Source: Rhodococcus sp. IITR03
GTDB lineage: Bacteria > Actinomycetota > Actinomycetes > Mycobacteriales > Mycobacteriaceae
Length of the DNA: 25,523 nt
Reading direction: 5' to 3'
NCBI GenBank assembly: GCA_001017865.1
Contig: LATQ01000001.1
Span: forward strand, 1,262,050-1,287,572
The position numbers and the translations under genes are program-made. Positions 1-7,943 of the stretch are shown in pieces (position 1 is the stretch's first letter; each line of letters begins with the position of its first letter). Under the pieces are notes generated by a model. The model worked only from the letters and a program-made list of their open reading frames with translations, was not told where the DNA came from and did no database searches.

Positions 1-1181
1 TCCCGCTGCGGGCGCCGGCCGGTCTCGGCGAGGTGCGGGCGATCTCCACGGGAGGCGCGTCCCACCACGACCGGGTGACCGGCACGATGTCGGCATCGGG
101 ATGGGCGACGGAGAAGTGTCGGGGCCGCCCCAGGTCGAACACCGCATCGAACAGCGCGTGCGCGGCCTCCTCGGACGGCGCGGCAGCAACCAGCCCGCGA
201 GATGCCGCAGCTGCGACTCGCGGCTGACACCCCCACGACGCTGCTCGGTGAGCCGGCGCAGCAGCCCGAGCACCGCGGAGATCGCGTTGATGGTCGCGCC
301 GCGCAGGCGTTCGGATTCGCTCGGTTCGGAGCCCACACCGACGAACCAGTGTTCGATGCCCCACCAGCGCTGCGCCCAGTCCGCTTCGCGTTCCTCGAAC
401 GAGAGCAGCACCCGCTCGTCGTGCCGGGCCGCGGCCGCGGTGAGCTTCTGAACCCCGGTGGCCTGCACCCGGTCGAGCGCCGCGGAAAGCTTCGGGGCGT
501 AGCGGGCCAGATCGGTGCTGAACTCACGCATGTGGGTGAGCAGCGCGTCCTTGTGGGCGAGGAAGGTCTCCGGGGTGACCTCGGTGGTGCGCAGCAGCTC
601 GCCGAGGACGAGATAGAAACGGGCAGCGCGCTCGGCCATGTCCGACAGCGTCGCGTCGAGGCGACTCAACTTCCGGTAGACCAGTTCGCCGTCGCCGGCC
701 GCGTTCGCATCGGCGAGATCGTTCAGGTCGGCGAGCAGATCGGGGAGGGCCAGACGCGACAGCGAGACGTCCTCCCCACGGGAGGACAGCACGTCCTCCA
801 CGGCGCGGAACACCCGGTAACCGGCCTGCCCGAACTGGTAGACGTAGTGCCGGTTGCGGTACTCGGCGAGCGTCGCCGCCCGGGATCCGTCGTAGCTGCG
901 TTCGAGCACACCCCACGCGTGCAGCTGCTCGAGCAGGGCCGGGATCTCGGAGGAATCGGGCACGTCGTCGCCGCTCGCTCCGGGAGCCGGGCGAGGACGT
1001 TCTCGACGTCGCCGGCGTGCAGCAGCACCGAGTAGTTGCCGCGCGCATGATCGAATGCGCGCAGAACCCACAGGTAGTGCACCCTTTTCTCGGCCGTTGC
1101 GAACGAGAAGAGGCGCAGGCGGTCGTCCCGCACCAACGCGTCCTCCATCGCGCCGAACCGCGCTCGGCCTGATTCACTCAC
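1..1181 (-). CDS. jetA: Wadjet type II component JetA (DUF2397/TIGR02677), 3' end outside window, frameshifted
   Basis: The protein starts at a GTG at 1181 and shows the N-terminal features of the TIGR02677/DUF2397 family (early RDDRLRLFSFATAEKR, then HYLWVLRAFDHAR). This family is JetA of type II Wadjet, an SMC-like anti-plasmid complex made of JetA, JetB (DUF2398), JetC (SMC-type ATPase) and JetD (DUF2399). JetA is thought to be the kleisin-like subunit. About 393 residues lie in the window against roughly 500 for the family, so the 3' end and any jetBCD lie to the left and are not seen. The frame breaks near 978 (the protein resumes as SGDDVPDSSEIPALLEQ), again near 190, and probably near 28. 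Each break fits one missing base, and the amino acids continue in family style after each. I read these as sequence errors, although real decay cannot be excluded. The family call is from memory of conserved features, not a search. Confidence 0.75.
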
Positions 1182-1367
1182 CGTGACAGGTTAGGCGGCG
1201 CAACCGACGGGTCCGGACAACACCCGGCGTGAGTGTCGGCACGATCGTTGCCCGATGGACGCCCCGATCCGCGGTGGCGGCCCGCCCCGAGCCGTTACGG
1301 TCGAGGCGGTGCGCTCGGCGAGGGCAGTGCACCCGGACAGACGCCGCAGCCTCCGGAATCGGACACG

Positions 1368-2696
1368 ATGAATCCTCACGAGATCGGACCGGACACCCAC
1401 AGAGTGGGCGATCCCGGACCCGCCACGCGTGCACTGATCGAGGCGGTCGCCGACCTGTCGACGACGCGGCAGGCCGAGATCACGCAGTACATGACCGAGC
1501 GGATCTCGGCCGAGATCGAGGCGATGTCCACCGACCGCCACACCCGCCGCTCCCTCGCCCAGGCCGCCGAGGAGGGTGTCGCAGCCATCACCCGGTTCCT
1601 GCGGGACGATCTTGCCGAGATCGAGATCCCGGCGGCGTCCTACTCGCTGGTGCGTGTGCTGGCCCGGCAGGGTTTCCCGGTCTCGGTGGTCGACCGCAGC
1701 AACCGGCTCGCGCAGGACAGCATCATGCGCTGGTGCCTCGAGGTGCTGGCGGGACTCAGCGACGACGCCGCGGCAGTGATGCAGGCGGGCGTGGAGATCC
1801 TGATGAAACTCTCCGCCGGGATCGACGGGGTGTCGCAGAAGCTGCTCGGGGTCTACGAGACCGAGCGCGACACCTGGCTGCTCAACCGCAACGCCTCCCG
1901 GACCGCCCGCATCCAGGACATCCTGGCCGGACGACCGATCGAGGTGGGGGACGCCGAGCGCACCCTCGGCTACCGGCTGGGCCAGCACCACCTCGGGGTG
2001 ATCGTCTGGACGGACGATATCGAGGTGGTCGGCGGGGACCGGTCCGGCACCGAATGGAACGGCCTCGAGCAGGCAGTGACGGCCTTGGCCGAACATCTCG
2101 GGCGGGGAGGTCGGGTGCTGTTCGAGCAGTTCGACGAGTACACCGCCTGGGCATGGATCCCGCTCGGCACGGTCGATCGCATCGACCCGAGCGGATTGTC
2201 CGGGATCGTCGCGGCATGGCAGCGACCCGTCGGTGTCGCCGTCGGCGCGCCGCAGGAGGGGATCGACGGTTTCGTCCGCACCCATCGGCAGGCGGCGCAG
2301 GCGCGGGAGGTGGCTCTGACATCGGCTCTGCCGGGTCCGCGTCTCGTCTCGATCGACGAGGTCGGCGCGGTCGCGTTGATGTGCACGAATCTCGAGTGGG
2401 CCCGCGGCTGGGTGGGGGATGTGCTCGGCCGGCTCGCCGCCGACGATCCCGCCGCCGCGCAACTGCGGCACACGCTGCGGGAATTCCTCTCCAGCGGAGG
2501 AAGTTTCGTCGCCACCGCGGAAAAGCTGCATCTGCACCGGAATTCGGTCGCCTACCGGATCAGCAAGGCGGAGGAGCAGATCGGGCACAGTGTCCGCGAG
2601 TGTCGACTCGACCTCGAGAACGCGCTCGCGCTGTGCCACTGGCTCGGCGCCGCCGTGCTCGCGCCCGATTCGGAAGGTCCACCTTCGCCCGGATGA
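1368..2696 (+). CDS. PucR/CdaR-type helix-turn-helix transcriptional regulator
   Basis: This is a 442-residue protein. The start is the ATG at 1368 (MNPHEIGPD); the frame stays open upstream, but the extra residues look like non-coding arginine- and proline-rich read-through. The last ~70 residues carry the PucR C-terminal HTH: LRHTLREFLSSGGSF, then the helix pair AEKLHLHRNSVAYRISKAEE, then a stretch ending LENALALCHWLG. The middle (about residues 200-330) looks like the degenerate GGDEF-like CdaR domain. Family members are one-component activators that sense a metabolite and often control a neighbouring catabolic gene. The gene diverges from jetA (186 bp between starts) and converges on the alpha/beta hydrolase with only 7 bp between stops, so its target is not evident. 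It is intact, with no frameshift. No strong ribosome site is visible before the ATG. Confidence 0.85.
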   Translation: MNPHEIGPDTHRVGDPGPATRALIEAVADLSTTRQAEITQYMTERISAEIEAMSTDRHTRRSLAQAAEEGVAAITRFLRDDLAEIEIPAASYSLVRVLARQGFPVSVVDRSNRLAQDSIMRWCLEVLAGLSDDAAAVMQAGVEILMKLSAGIDGVSQKLLGVYETERDTWLLNRNASRTARIQDILAGRPIEVGDAERTLGYRLGQHHLGVIVWTDDIEVVGGDRSGTEWNGLEQAVTALAEHLGRGGRVLFEQFDEYTAWAWIPLGTVDRIDPSGLSGIVAAWQRPVGVAVGAPQEGIDGFVRTHRQAAQAREVALTSALPGPRLVSIDEVGAVALMCTNLEWARGWVGDVLGRLAADDPAAAQLRHTLREFLSSGGSFVATAEKLHLHRNSVAYRISKAEEQIGHSVRECRLDLENALALCHWLGAAVLAPDSEGPPSPG

Positions 2697-2703
2697 CGGC
2701 CTG

Positions 2704-3724
2704 TTATCGGGAGCCGGGCACGGCGCTGCGAACGAACCGTCCGATCTCGCCGATCGCGCGGACTCCTTCGGGTAGCAGATCCGCGGCGGCCTGGAAAACG
2801 TGTACCTGCCGGTCCCAGACCTGCAGTTCGCACGCGATACCGGCGTCGGCGAGACGGTCGGCCATCGACTCCGCGTCCACCAGGAACAATTCGTGCGAGC
2901 CGGCCTGGATGAGCATGGGCGGCATGCCAAACAGATCCGCGTCGGCGGGGCAGATCCGTCCCGACTCCCCGCGAGGTCCTGCAAGGTCGGCCAGCGCTTC
3001 GAGTGCGTTGCCGGGCAGCAGCGCGCAGTGTGCGGCGTTGGAGTGACCGAGCTTGCGGGCGGGATCCAGCTCGGTGAGCGGGGACAGGGCGACGATCGCT
3101 CCCGGCACCGGCACGCCTCGGTCCCGCAACGCGAGCGACACCATGAAGGCCAGATAACCGCCGGCGGAATCACCGGCGATCACGATCTGCTCGGGCCGGT
3201 AACCGGCGGCGAGCAGAAAGAGATAACCCTCGACACCATCGTCGACGGCGTCGTCGATCGAGTGCTTCGGCAACATTCGGTAGTCGACCATGAGCACGGG
3301 GGTGCGGCCGGCATCGGAGATCCGCGAGACGAGGCGGAGGTGGCTGCGCATCCCGCCGCACAGGAAGCCGCCGCCGTGCAGATAGAGCATCACACGATCG
3401 AATCCCGTTCTCGGGCCTTCCACCAGGAACCTGTGCAGTTCGGCAACCGGACGGGAGCGCACACCGTCCCTCGATCGCGGGGAGCAACGCTCCGGCGGCG
3501 TCCAGCAGACCCGTCGGCCAGGGCAGCGCCGTCGAGCGGCTCCACAGCCCGAGCAGCGGACGCACCGACATCCGCATCGCCTGCGCCAGTACTCTTGACT
3601 GACGGCTCGAACCCGGGAAGTCGCGCCTTCGGACCGGAGTCGAGCGATCGGGGGAGTGCGGCGGCCGAGGCGTCGGCAGATCGCGCGGAACGAGGGGTGC
3701 GCGCACGTCGCGTGCGGTCGTCAC
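2704..3724 (-). CDS. Alpha/beta hydrolase, hormone-sensitive-lipase (HSL) family esterase, frameshifted
   Basis: The protein is a carboxylesterase-type hydrolase. In the 3' frame (2704-3462) it shows the HSL oxyanion-hole motif HGGG, the nucleophile elbow GDSAGG and a late His (QVHVFQ) for the triad. The acid is probably the Glu in GSHELFLVDAE, as in relatives that use Glu at this site. The start is a GTG at 3724, with GAGGAG about eight bases upstream. The N-terminal 85 residues (MTTARDVRAPLVP... to LLPAIEG) are in a second frame that joins the rest near 3468. One extra G in the GGG there would explain the break. The repaired length is about 340 residues, normal for the family. The substrate cannot be told from the sequence. 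The gene is convergent with the PucR regulator and stands alone on its strand. Confidence 0.85.
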
Positions 3725-4234
3725 GGGGAAGAGCTCCTCACAACCGGTGGGGTGTCTGCGACCGGTCGATCCGCGAAGGGGGGACGGTCGAACAGCGGCG
3801 AGTCGACCCGGCGAAGCGGGTGCCGCTGTCTTCCACGGTAAGGACGAACGTCCCTCGGTTCACCGGTGCGTCTGCACACTGTTTCGGTTGTGGTTCGGGC
3901 TGAGCGCACAGTGTCCGAGGGTGGCACCGGGTGCCGGTGCGAGCTGGATCACTTCTGATCGGGACGGACCTGCAGGTCAGGGGCCTATTTTGGGCGCTTG
4001 TCCAAGTGGCATTCGGTGGCCCGAACGGCCCTGTCGACCGACCCGGCATTGTGCGCTGCGACCAGCGAACCCCCATGATCTGTGTGCTCGCGTACCGATG
4101 GAAAAGGTCCCGGGTCGACCTACCTTCGAATAGGGGCCGATGATCGGAGCCACGTCATCGGCCGTCGGGGGTCCCGCCCCTCTACGACGGATCGCTTCGT
4201 GGCTCGGACATTCTCCGTTGACGGAAGGACCGCG
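3725..4234. other. 510-bp intergenic region without a recognised gene
   Basis: No frame on either strand here has family-like content. The region must hold the promoter of the hydrolase (leftward) and of the DUF35 gene (rightward). Visible structure: a perfect 12-bp palindrome GACCTGCAGGTC at 3967-3978, and an ACACTGT/ACAGTGT inverted pair at 3876-3882 and 3908-3914. I assign no function to either. Confidence 0.4.
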
Positions 4235-4588
4235 ATGGCGCCCCACGCGACGCAGAACTGCATGACGATCCTGCGCTGCGGAAGCTGCACGACGCTTCAC
4301 GCTCCCGAGACAGCGCGCTGCTCCTCCTGCGGCGGCGCGAACCTCGAGTCCGCTCACTGCTCCGGCACCGGCTCGATCGTGTCCTGGAAGGTCGTCGAAC
4401 CGCTCGACGTCGGCGCACAGGACGACAACGCGGTCACCCTCGCGATCGTCGAACTCGACGACGGGCCGTGGCTCTACTCGAGGATCGAAGGATCGTTCCC
4501 CGAATGCGCCGAGGCGCGGGTTCGGGTGGCGTTCCGGTCCACTGCGTGCGACGACGGGTTCCCGGTCTTCGGGGTCTGTGCGGCCTGA
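4235..4588 (+). CDS. Zn-ribbon/OB-fold protein (DUF35 family)
   Basis: The protein has 117 residues. The start is the ATG at 4235, preceded by GGAAGGA at good spacing; the frame is open further upstream but without homologous content. An N-terminal rubredoxin-like zinc ribbon is visible as RCGSC ... RCSSC (two CxxC knuckles 15 residues apart), followed by a beta-rich OB-fold (SWKVVEPL ... VTLAIVELDDGPW ... ARVRVAFRST). DUF35 proteins bind acyl-CoA through the OB fold and usually accompany a non-decarboxylating thiolase or, in steroid degradation, an aldolase or hydratase partner. No thiolase or other acyl-CoA enzyme is next to it here, so it is an orphan in this window. It converges on the RidA-like gene with 10 bp between stops. 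Confidence 0.8.
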   Translation: MAPHATQNCMTILRCGSCTTLHAPETARCSSCGGANLESAHCSGTGSIVSWKVVEPLDVGAQDDNAVTLAIVELDDGPWLYSRIEGSFPECAEARVRVAFRSTACDDGFPVFGVCAA

Positions 4589-4598
4589 CACACGACGC

Positions 4599-5009
4599 TC
4601 ACTCCCCGAGGATCGCAGTGGCGTCGATCTCCACGAGCACCGCGGGTTCATACAGTGCCGCGACACCGATCAGCGATGCCGGCGGCATCGGATCGGGCAG
4701 ATCGATCTCCTGCGCGACGGTCTGCACACCGGCCATGAACTGTTCGATCTTCTCGGGATGCCAGTCGGTGACGTAGAAGGTCAGGCGCACCACATCGCGG
4801 AAGGTTGCGCCCACTCCGTCCAGGCCTCGTGCGACGCTGCGCAGTGCCTGAGACACCTGACCGGCCAGGTCGGTAGGAATCGGTAAGCCGTCCGGCATGT
4901 GTGCGACCTGTCCGGCGAGGTGGACCTGTCGTGTGCCGGTGGAGACGGCGACGTGGTGGTAGGGCGCGTTCGGCAGCATGCCTTCGGGACTGAACAAGGT
5001 GACGGGCAC
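4599..5009 (-). CDS. RidA/YjgF family protein lacking the catalytic arginine
   Basis: The protein has 136 residues, the usual Rid length. It starts at a GTG at 5009, with AGGAGA six bases upstream. Family features: the N-terminal P-N-A-P-Y-HHVAVS segment, HLAGQVA, the central QVSQALRSVARGLDGVGATFRDVVRLTFYVTD arranged as in RidA, and the C-terminal VAALYEPAVLVEIDA strand. In canonical RidA (2-iminobutanoate/2-iminopropanoate deaminase) an Arg before this strand (PARS) holds the substrate carboxylate. Here the matching stretch is PPAS, so the Arg is replaced by Ala. It is therefore more likely one of the Rid subfamilies without imine deaminase activity. It diverges from an HxlR regulator over an 80-bp intergenic region, which suggests that the regulator controls it. 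Confidence 0.88.
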   Translation of the reverse strand: MPVTLFSPEGMLPNAPYHHVAVSTGTRQVHLAGQVAHMPDGLPIPTDLAGQVSQALRSVARGLDGVGATFRDVVRLTFYVTDWHPEKIEQFMAGVQTVAQEIDLPDPMPPASLIGVAALYEPAVLVEIDATAILGE

Positions 5010-5036
5010 GAACTTCTCCTGGGATCGGAACCGAGT

Positions 5037-5101
5037 GGTATCCGATTTATACTTGGTAGCTGGAAGTCACTTCAACGAAACCAGGTTTCATGTCGGATAC
5101 C
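5037..5101. promoter_or_regulatory. Dyad-rich divergent promoter between ridA-like and hxlR genes
   Basis: A perfect 9-bp inverted pair GGTATCCGA (5037-5045) and TCGGATACC (5093-5101) brackets the hxlR start. Between them lies an 11-bp palindrome GAAGTCACTTC (5063-5073) and a -10-like TATACT (5048-5053). HxlR proteins are dimers that bind such dyads in divergent promoters, so these are candidate operators. The right arm lies inside the first codons of hxlR. The assignment is inference. Confidence 0.45.
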
Positions 5102-5461
5102 GCTTACCACGATCTGCTCGCCGTCGCCGCCCACCGGGAACTGTTGGGACAGATCCTCGACAAGTGGTCCCTGAGCGTGCTCACCGAATTGTGCGAGGCT
5201 CCGCGCCGCTTCAACGAGCTGCGGCGCGCCGTTCCCGAGGTCACGCAGAAATCCCTGACGACCACGCTGCGCAGACTCGAACGCAACGGAATCGTCGAAC
5301 GCCGGGTGGTGAACACCCGTCCCGTCGCGGTCGAATACCGCATCACGCCACTGGGGAAGACGGTGCGCGAACCGATCGACGCCCTGCTGCTGTGGGCGTC
5401 GACAAATCTTCCTCGCATCGAGGAAGCGCGACGCAGATTCGACGAGGAGCCCGACGAATGA
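5090..5461 (+). CDS. HxlR-family winged-helix transcriptional regulator
   Basis: The protein has 123 residues and starts at the ATG at 5090 (MSDTAYHDLLAV). HxlR features: ILDKWSLSVLTELCEAPRRFNELRRAV (the usual K-W-x3-VL-x-L and RFNEL motifs), the recognition helix VTQKSLTTTLRRLERNGIVERR, and the wing VEYRITPLGKTVREPI. The family's first-position cysteine, used by redox or aldehyde sensors near the N terminus, is absent, so thiol sensing is unlikely. It diverges from the RidA-like gene and probably represses that gene and itself through the dyads between them. The ribosome site is weak. The gene is intact. Confidence 0.92.
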   Translation: MSDTAYHDLLAVAAHRELLGQILDKWSLSVLTELCEAPRRFNELRRAVPEVTQKSLTTTLRRLERNGIVERRVVNTRPVAVEYRITPLGKTVREPIDALLLWASTNLPRIEEARRRFDEEPDE

Positions 5462-5505
5462 GCGTGTCAGCGCTCGGGCCCCGGAACGACGGTGGACCGA
5501 GGATG

Positions 5506-5769
5506 CTAGGCCTGACGCGACCGTGCCTTCCAGGCCGACCAGGCGGCGGTCACGATGATCGCGCCGGCGAGGGAGCCGATGATCCCGCTGGGACGCAGTT
5601 CGAGTCCGTCACCTGCGAGAAGGCTGATGAGCAGACCACCGACGAACGAACCCCCTACGCCCGCGACGAACGCGAGCGTCCAGTCGATCCCGGTTCCGGA
5701 CCTGCCCACGATGAGCTGTGCCGCCGCGCCGACGAGCAGTCCGAACAGAATGATTCCGATGATCAACAT
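5506..5769 (-). CDS. GlsB/YeaQ/YmgE-type small membrane protein
   Basis: The protein has 87 residues with three hydrophobic segments: LIIGIILFGLLVGAAAQLIV, then a glycine-rich TLAFVAGVGGSFVGGLLISLL, then GIIGSLAGAIIVTAAW. This is the pattern of the transglycosylase-associated/GlsB stress-membrane family, whose biochemical role is unknown. The start is the ATG at 5769 (MLIIGI). No Shine-Dalgarno is present. Instead a consensus -10 TATACT (positions 5776-5781 on the complementary strand) ends six bases before the ATG, which would place transcription start at or next to the start codon. The mRNA is therefore probably leaderless, as is common in actinobacteria. The gene faces the hxlR gene tail to tail. 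Confidence 0.85.
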   Translation of the reverse strand: MLIIGIILFGLLVGAAAQLIVGRSGTGIDWTLAFVAGVGGSFVGGLLISLLAGDGLELRPSGIIGSLAGAIIVTAAWSAWKARSRQA

Positions 5770-5775
5770 TGCGCG

Positions 5776-5781
5776 AGTATA
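5776..5781 (-). promoter_or_regulatory. -10 element of a leaderless promoter for the GlsB-type gene
   Basis: TATACT reads on the minus strand, six bases before the ATG at 5769. A -35 is only weakly matched about 17 bases further up. The position implies a transcript that begins at the start codon. Confidence 0.5.
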
Positions 5782-5877
5782 GGCCGGGATCGATACGGCG
5801 ACAGTGCTTCCGCGATATGAACACAGCGGCGAACACTGCATTTCACCAGGGGAGTGGCGCTCGGCCACGAATTCACC

Positions 5878-6203
5878 CTATGGATTCATCCCGAGTGTGT
5901 GAGTTGTCCGAGCGCGGTCCGAGGTCGGTCTTCCCCTGCGGCGGTCCGATTCGGATGTTCCTCCCCAGATCCCGTGACGTTCGCGGGTTTCCAGCGCGTA
6001 GTCGCGGCAGGGGATGCGGACGGGGCACGACGTGCAGATCCGTTTCGCCGTCCGTTCACGCGCTGCCGCATCCCGCGCGATTCGTCGTCCGGCGGGAAGA
6101 AGATCGAGGGATCGATGAGACGGCAGTCGGCGCGCGACTGCCACGGCTGCAGTTCCACGTCGGGGCTGCTACCGAATGGGGCGAAGAATGGCGTTGTTGT
6201 CAT
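5878..6203 (-). CDS. WhiB-family iron-sulfur transcriptional regulator, one frameshift
   Basis: The start is the ATG at 6203 (MTTTPFFAPF). The WhiB signature is complete across two frames: WQSRADC gives the first cysteine, then ICTSCPVRIPC gives the C-x2-C-x5-C group, then RHGIWGG, the conserved turn that contacts sigma factor. The four cysteines hold a [4Fe-4S] cluster. The frame breaks near 6072; one G missing from a GGGG run restores SRGDAAARERTAKR. The repaired length is about 109 residues. Downstream of GIWGG lies RRRGRP, which resembles an AT-hook core, but the rest of a WhiB7 tail is absent, so the subclass is left open. Downstream (leftward) is the GlsB-type gene. Upstream is the terminator of the SDR operon, so it is probably transcribed alone. 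Confidence 0.88.
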
Positions 6204-6236
6204 GGTGCTCGTCCGGCGACCGAAGTGAAAACGGTG

Positions 6237-6282
6237 CCGTCCGGTGTCCGACCACGAGGGTGCATGAGCGGACACCGGACGG
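6237..6282 (-). terminator. Rho-independent terminator after the isomerase-SDR operon
   Basis: Perfect 14-bp arms CCGTCCGGTGTCCG (6237-6250) and CGGACACCGGACGG (6269-6282) flank an 18-base loop. Read leftward, the stem is followed by a short T run (GTTTTC). It lies five bases past the SDR stop and ahead of whiB. Confidence 0.75.
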
Positions 6283-6287
6283 AGTGG

Positions 6288-7061
6288 TCAGTGCATGTGG
6301 CTGCCGCCGTTGATGTCGACGGTCGTACCGGTCAGGTAGGCAGCGTCCTCCGACGACAGGAACGTGATGACCGAGGCCACCTCACGGGTGGTGGCGGTGC
6401 GTCCGATGGGAACGTCGCGGCAGATGGCGGCCTCCTGCTCCGGGGTGCTGCCGACGCGGATGCTGGTGTCGACCGCGCCGGGGGTGACCGCGTTGACGGT
6501 GACGCCGCAGTCGCCGAGCTCGCGGGCGAGGGACTTGGTGAATCCGAGGACCGCGGCCTTCGCCGACGAGTAGGGGACCTTGCCGAAGACACCGCCGCCA
6601 CGCTGGGCGGAGACCGACGACATGTTCACGATGCGTCCCCATCCGTTCTCGATCATGCCCGGCAGGAATGCCCGGGTGACGAGATAGGTGCCGGTGGCGT
6701 TGACGGCCATCACCTTGTTCCACAGTTCGAGGCTCGTTTCGAGGAACGGCACCGGCGAGGTGATGCCGGCGATGTTCGCGACCGCTCCGACGGGCGGGAG
6801 GCTTCCCGCGGCGACTTCCGCGGCGACGGCATCGTGCGCTGCCTGTACCGACGCCTCGTCGGCCACGTCGACCTCGTGTCCGAAGGACGGGACGGAGTAC
6901 TCGCTGCCGATCTCGGCGGCGACCTTGGCGGATTTCTCACCGTCCAGATCGAGGACGACGACGGCCCAGCCGTCCTCGGCGTAGCGACGGGCGGTGGCGA
7001 GGCCGATGCCGCGCTCGGAGGTCGCTCCGGTGACGACTGCGGTGCGTCGGATCGAGGACAT
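6288..7061 (-). CDS. SDR-family NAD(P)-dependent oxidoreductase
   Basis: The protein has 257 residues, the length of a classical short-chain dehydrogenase. It starts at the ATG at 7061, preceded by AAGGAG. Motifs: TGATSERGIG (residues 11-20) for the dinucleotide, VVVLDLD with Asp near 38-40 (favours NAD over NADP), NIAG (96-99), Asn121, Ser148/149 in NMSSVSA, and Tyr164/Lys168 in YSSAK. The catalytic tetrad is therefore complete. It follows the isomerase-like gene with a 23-bp gap and is closed by a strong terminator, so the two form an operon. Probable substrate: a polyol, sugar or hydroxyacid fed into the divergently encoded transketolase route. The exact substrate is not visible. The gene is intact. 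Confidence 0.92.
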   Translation of the reverse strand: MSSIRRTAVVTGATSERGIGLATARRYAEDGWAVVVLDLDGEKSAKVAAEIGSEYSVPSFGHEVDVADEASVQAAHDAVAAEVAAGSLPPVGAVANIAGITSPVPFLETSLELWNKVMAVNATGTYLVTRAFLPGMIENGWGRIVNMSSVSAQRGGGVFGKVPYSSAKAAVLGFTKSLARELGDCGVTVNAVTPGAVDTSIRVGSTPEQEAAICRDVPIGRTATTREVASVITFLSSEDAAYLTGTTVDINGGSHMH

Positions 7062-7084
7062 GGGTTTTCTCCTTGAAGGTTGGG

Positions 7085-7909
7085 TCAGGGGATAAGGGTG
7101 GTGACGAATCGAGCTGCCCGAGAGGCACTTTCGGGTCGCTCGGGGTCGGTGATGTCGCGGGTCTCGAGTTCGAGGGCGAAATGCCCGGTGTACCCGCGGG
7201 CGTCGAGGGCGGCGAGGCCGCCGGCGAAGTCGGCGTGCCCGTTGCCGATGCTGAGCTTGATGTTTCCGGGCACGGCGTCCCGGAGGTGGACGTGCGTGAT
7301 GCGCGAGGCGAACAGGTCGACGAAATCGATGGGATCTCCGCCCGAGGCGACGATGTGGCTGAAGTCCATCACCACGCCGATGCCGGGGGACAGTCGTGCT
7401 GTCAGCCGGGCGGCGCGAGAGATGTCGCAGCACAGTCGGTGGACGTGGAGGGATTCGGTCCACAGGCCCACCCCGAAGTCCCGGGCCCGCACGTGTGCCC
7501 GCTCGAGTTGTGCCGCGACGGTGTCGAGGTCTTCGTCGAGGGACCGTATCGGCCGGTCGTCGAGGTGTCCGCACGGCAGCACCAGGGCGCGTGCCTCGAT
7601 GCGAGAGGTGAGGGTCAGCAACCGGTCGAGATGGTGATCCCGCCGGTCCTGTTCTTCGGGGGTCAACGGCGCGTCGAGGTCACCGATGTCGCCGTTGACG
7701 CTACGGACGCGCAGGCCCGAGGCTGCCACGTCGTCGGCGACCCGATCGACGGCGTCCGCGTCGAGCACGAACGGAACGTGATCGCAGACTCCGGGTAGAG
7801 CGCCGAGATCGATCTCGGTGAAGCCCAGGCCGGCGATGGTTCGTAGCGCCGTGGGCAGGTCTAGGTGGCGGAAGCTGATCGTCGAGCAGCCGAGCCGATC
7901 GTGGAACAC
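7085..7909 (-). CDS. Sugar phosphate isomerase/epimerase-like TIM-barrel protein (AP-endonuclease 2 superfamily)
   Basis: I chose the GTG at 7909 because AGGAGG lies five bases upstream; this gives 274 residues. The frame runs further up, but into the operator region. The barrel begins LGCSTISFRHLDL and carries the superfamily metal ligands: Glu152 in WTESLH, Asp182 and His185 in MDFSH, His206/208 in THVHLRD, and Glu247/249 in ALELE. Relatives include IolE (inosose dehydratase), hydroxypyruvate isomerase, ketose 3-epimerases and 3-dehydroshikimate dehydratase, so the motif set fixes the fold and metal site but not the reaction. It is the first gene of a two-gene operon with the SDR and diverges from the transporter-transketolase operon across a 182-bp region full of dyads. 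The gene is intact. Confidence 0.88.
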   Translation of the reverse strand: MFHDRLGCSTISFRHLDLPTALRTIAGLGFTEIDLGALPGVCDHVPFVLDADAVDRVADDVAASGLRVRSVNGDIGDLDAPLTPEEQDRRDHHLDRLLTLTSRIEARALVLPCGHLDDRPIRSLDEDLDTVAAQLERAHVRARDFGVGLWTESLHVHRLCCDISRAARLTARLSPGIGVVMDFSHIVASGGDPIDFVDLFASRITHVHLRDAVPGNIKLSIGNGHADFAGGLAALDARGYTGHFALELETRDITDPERPESASRAARFVTTLIP

Positions 7910-7943
7910 GAGAACCTCCTGGAAGGTGATGGGGACCACGCTA

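Noticed and set aside
1191..3173. A 660-codon open frame on the minus strand
   Set aside because: It is antisense to the PucR regulator and merges into a shifted frame of the hydrolase; its composition is the arginine/aspartate-rich read-through typical of high-GC shadow frames.
3967..3978. Palindrome GACCTGCAGGTC as an operator
   Set aside because: It is about 250 bp from either flanking start and unrelated to any other site in the window; it could be chance.
5878..6203. WhiB7 (intrinsic drug-resistance regulator), suggested by the RGRP stretch and the nearby rifamycin gene
   Set aside because: The sequence around GIWGG and the tail beyond RGRP do not look like WhiB7, and a short basic stretch alone is not enough.
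5769..7076. A 435-codon open frame on the plus strand
   Set aside because: It is antisense to the WhiB and SDR genes and has no family features.
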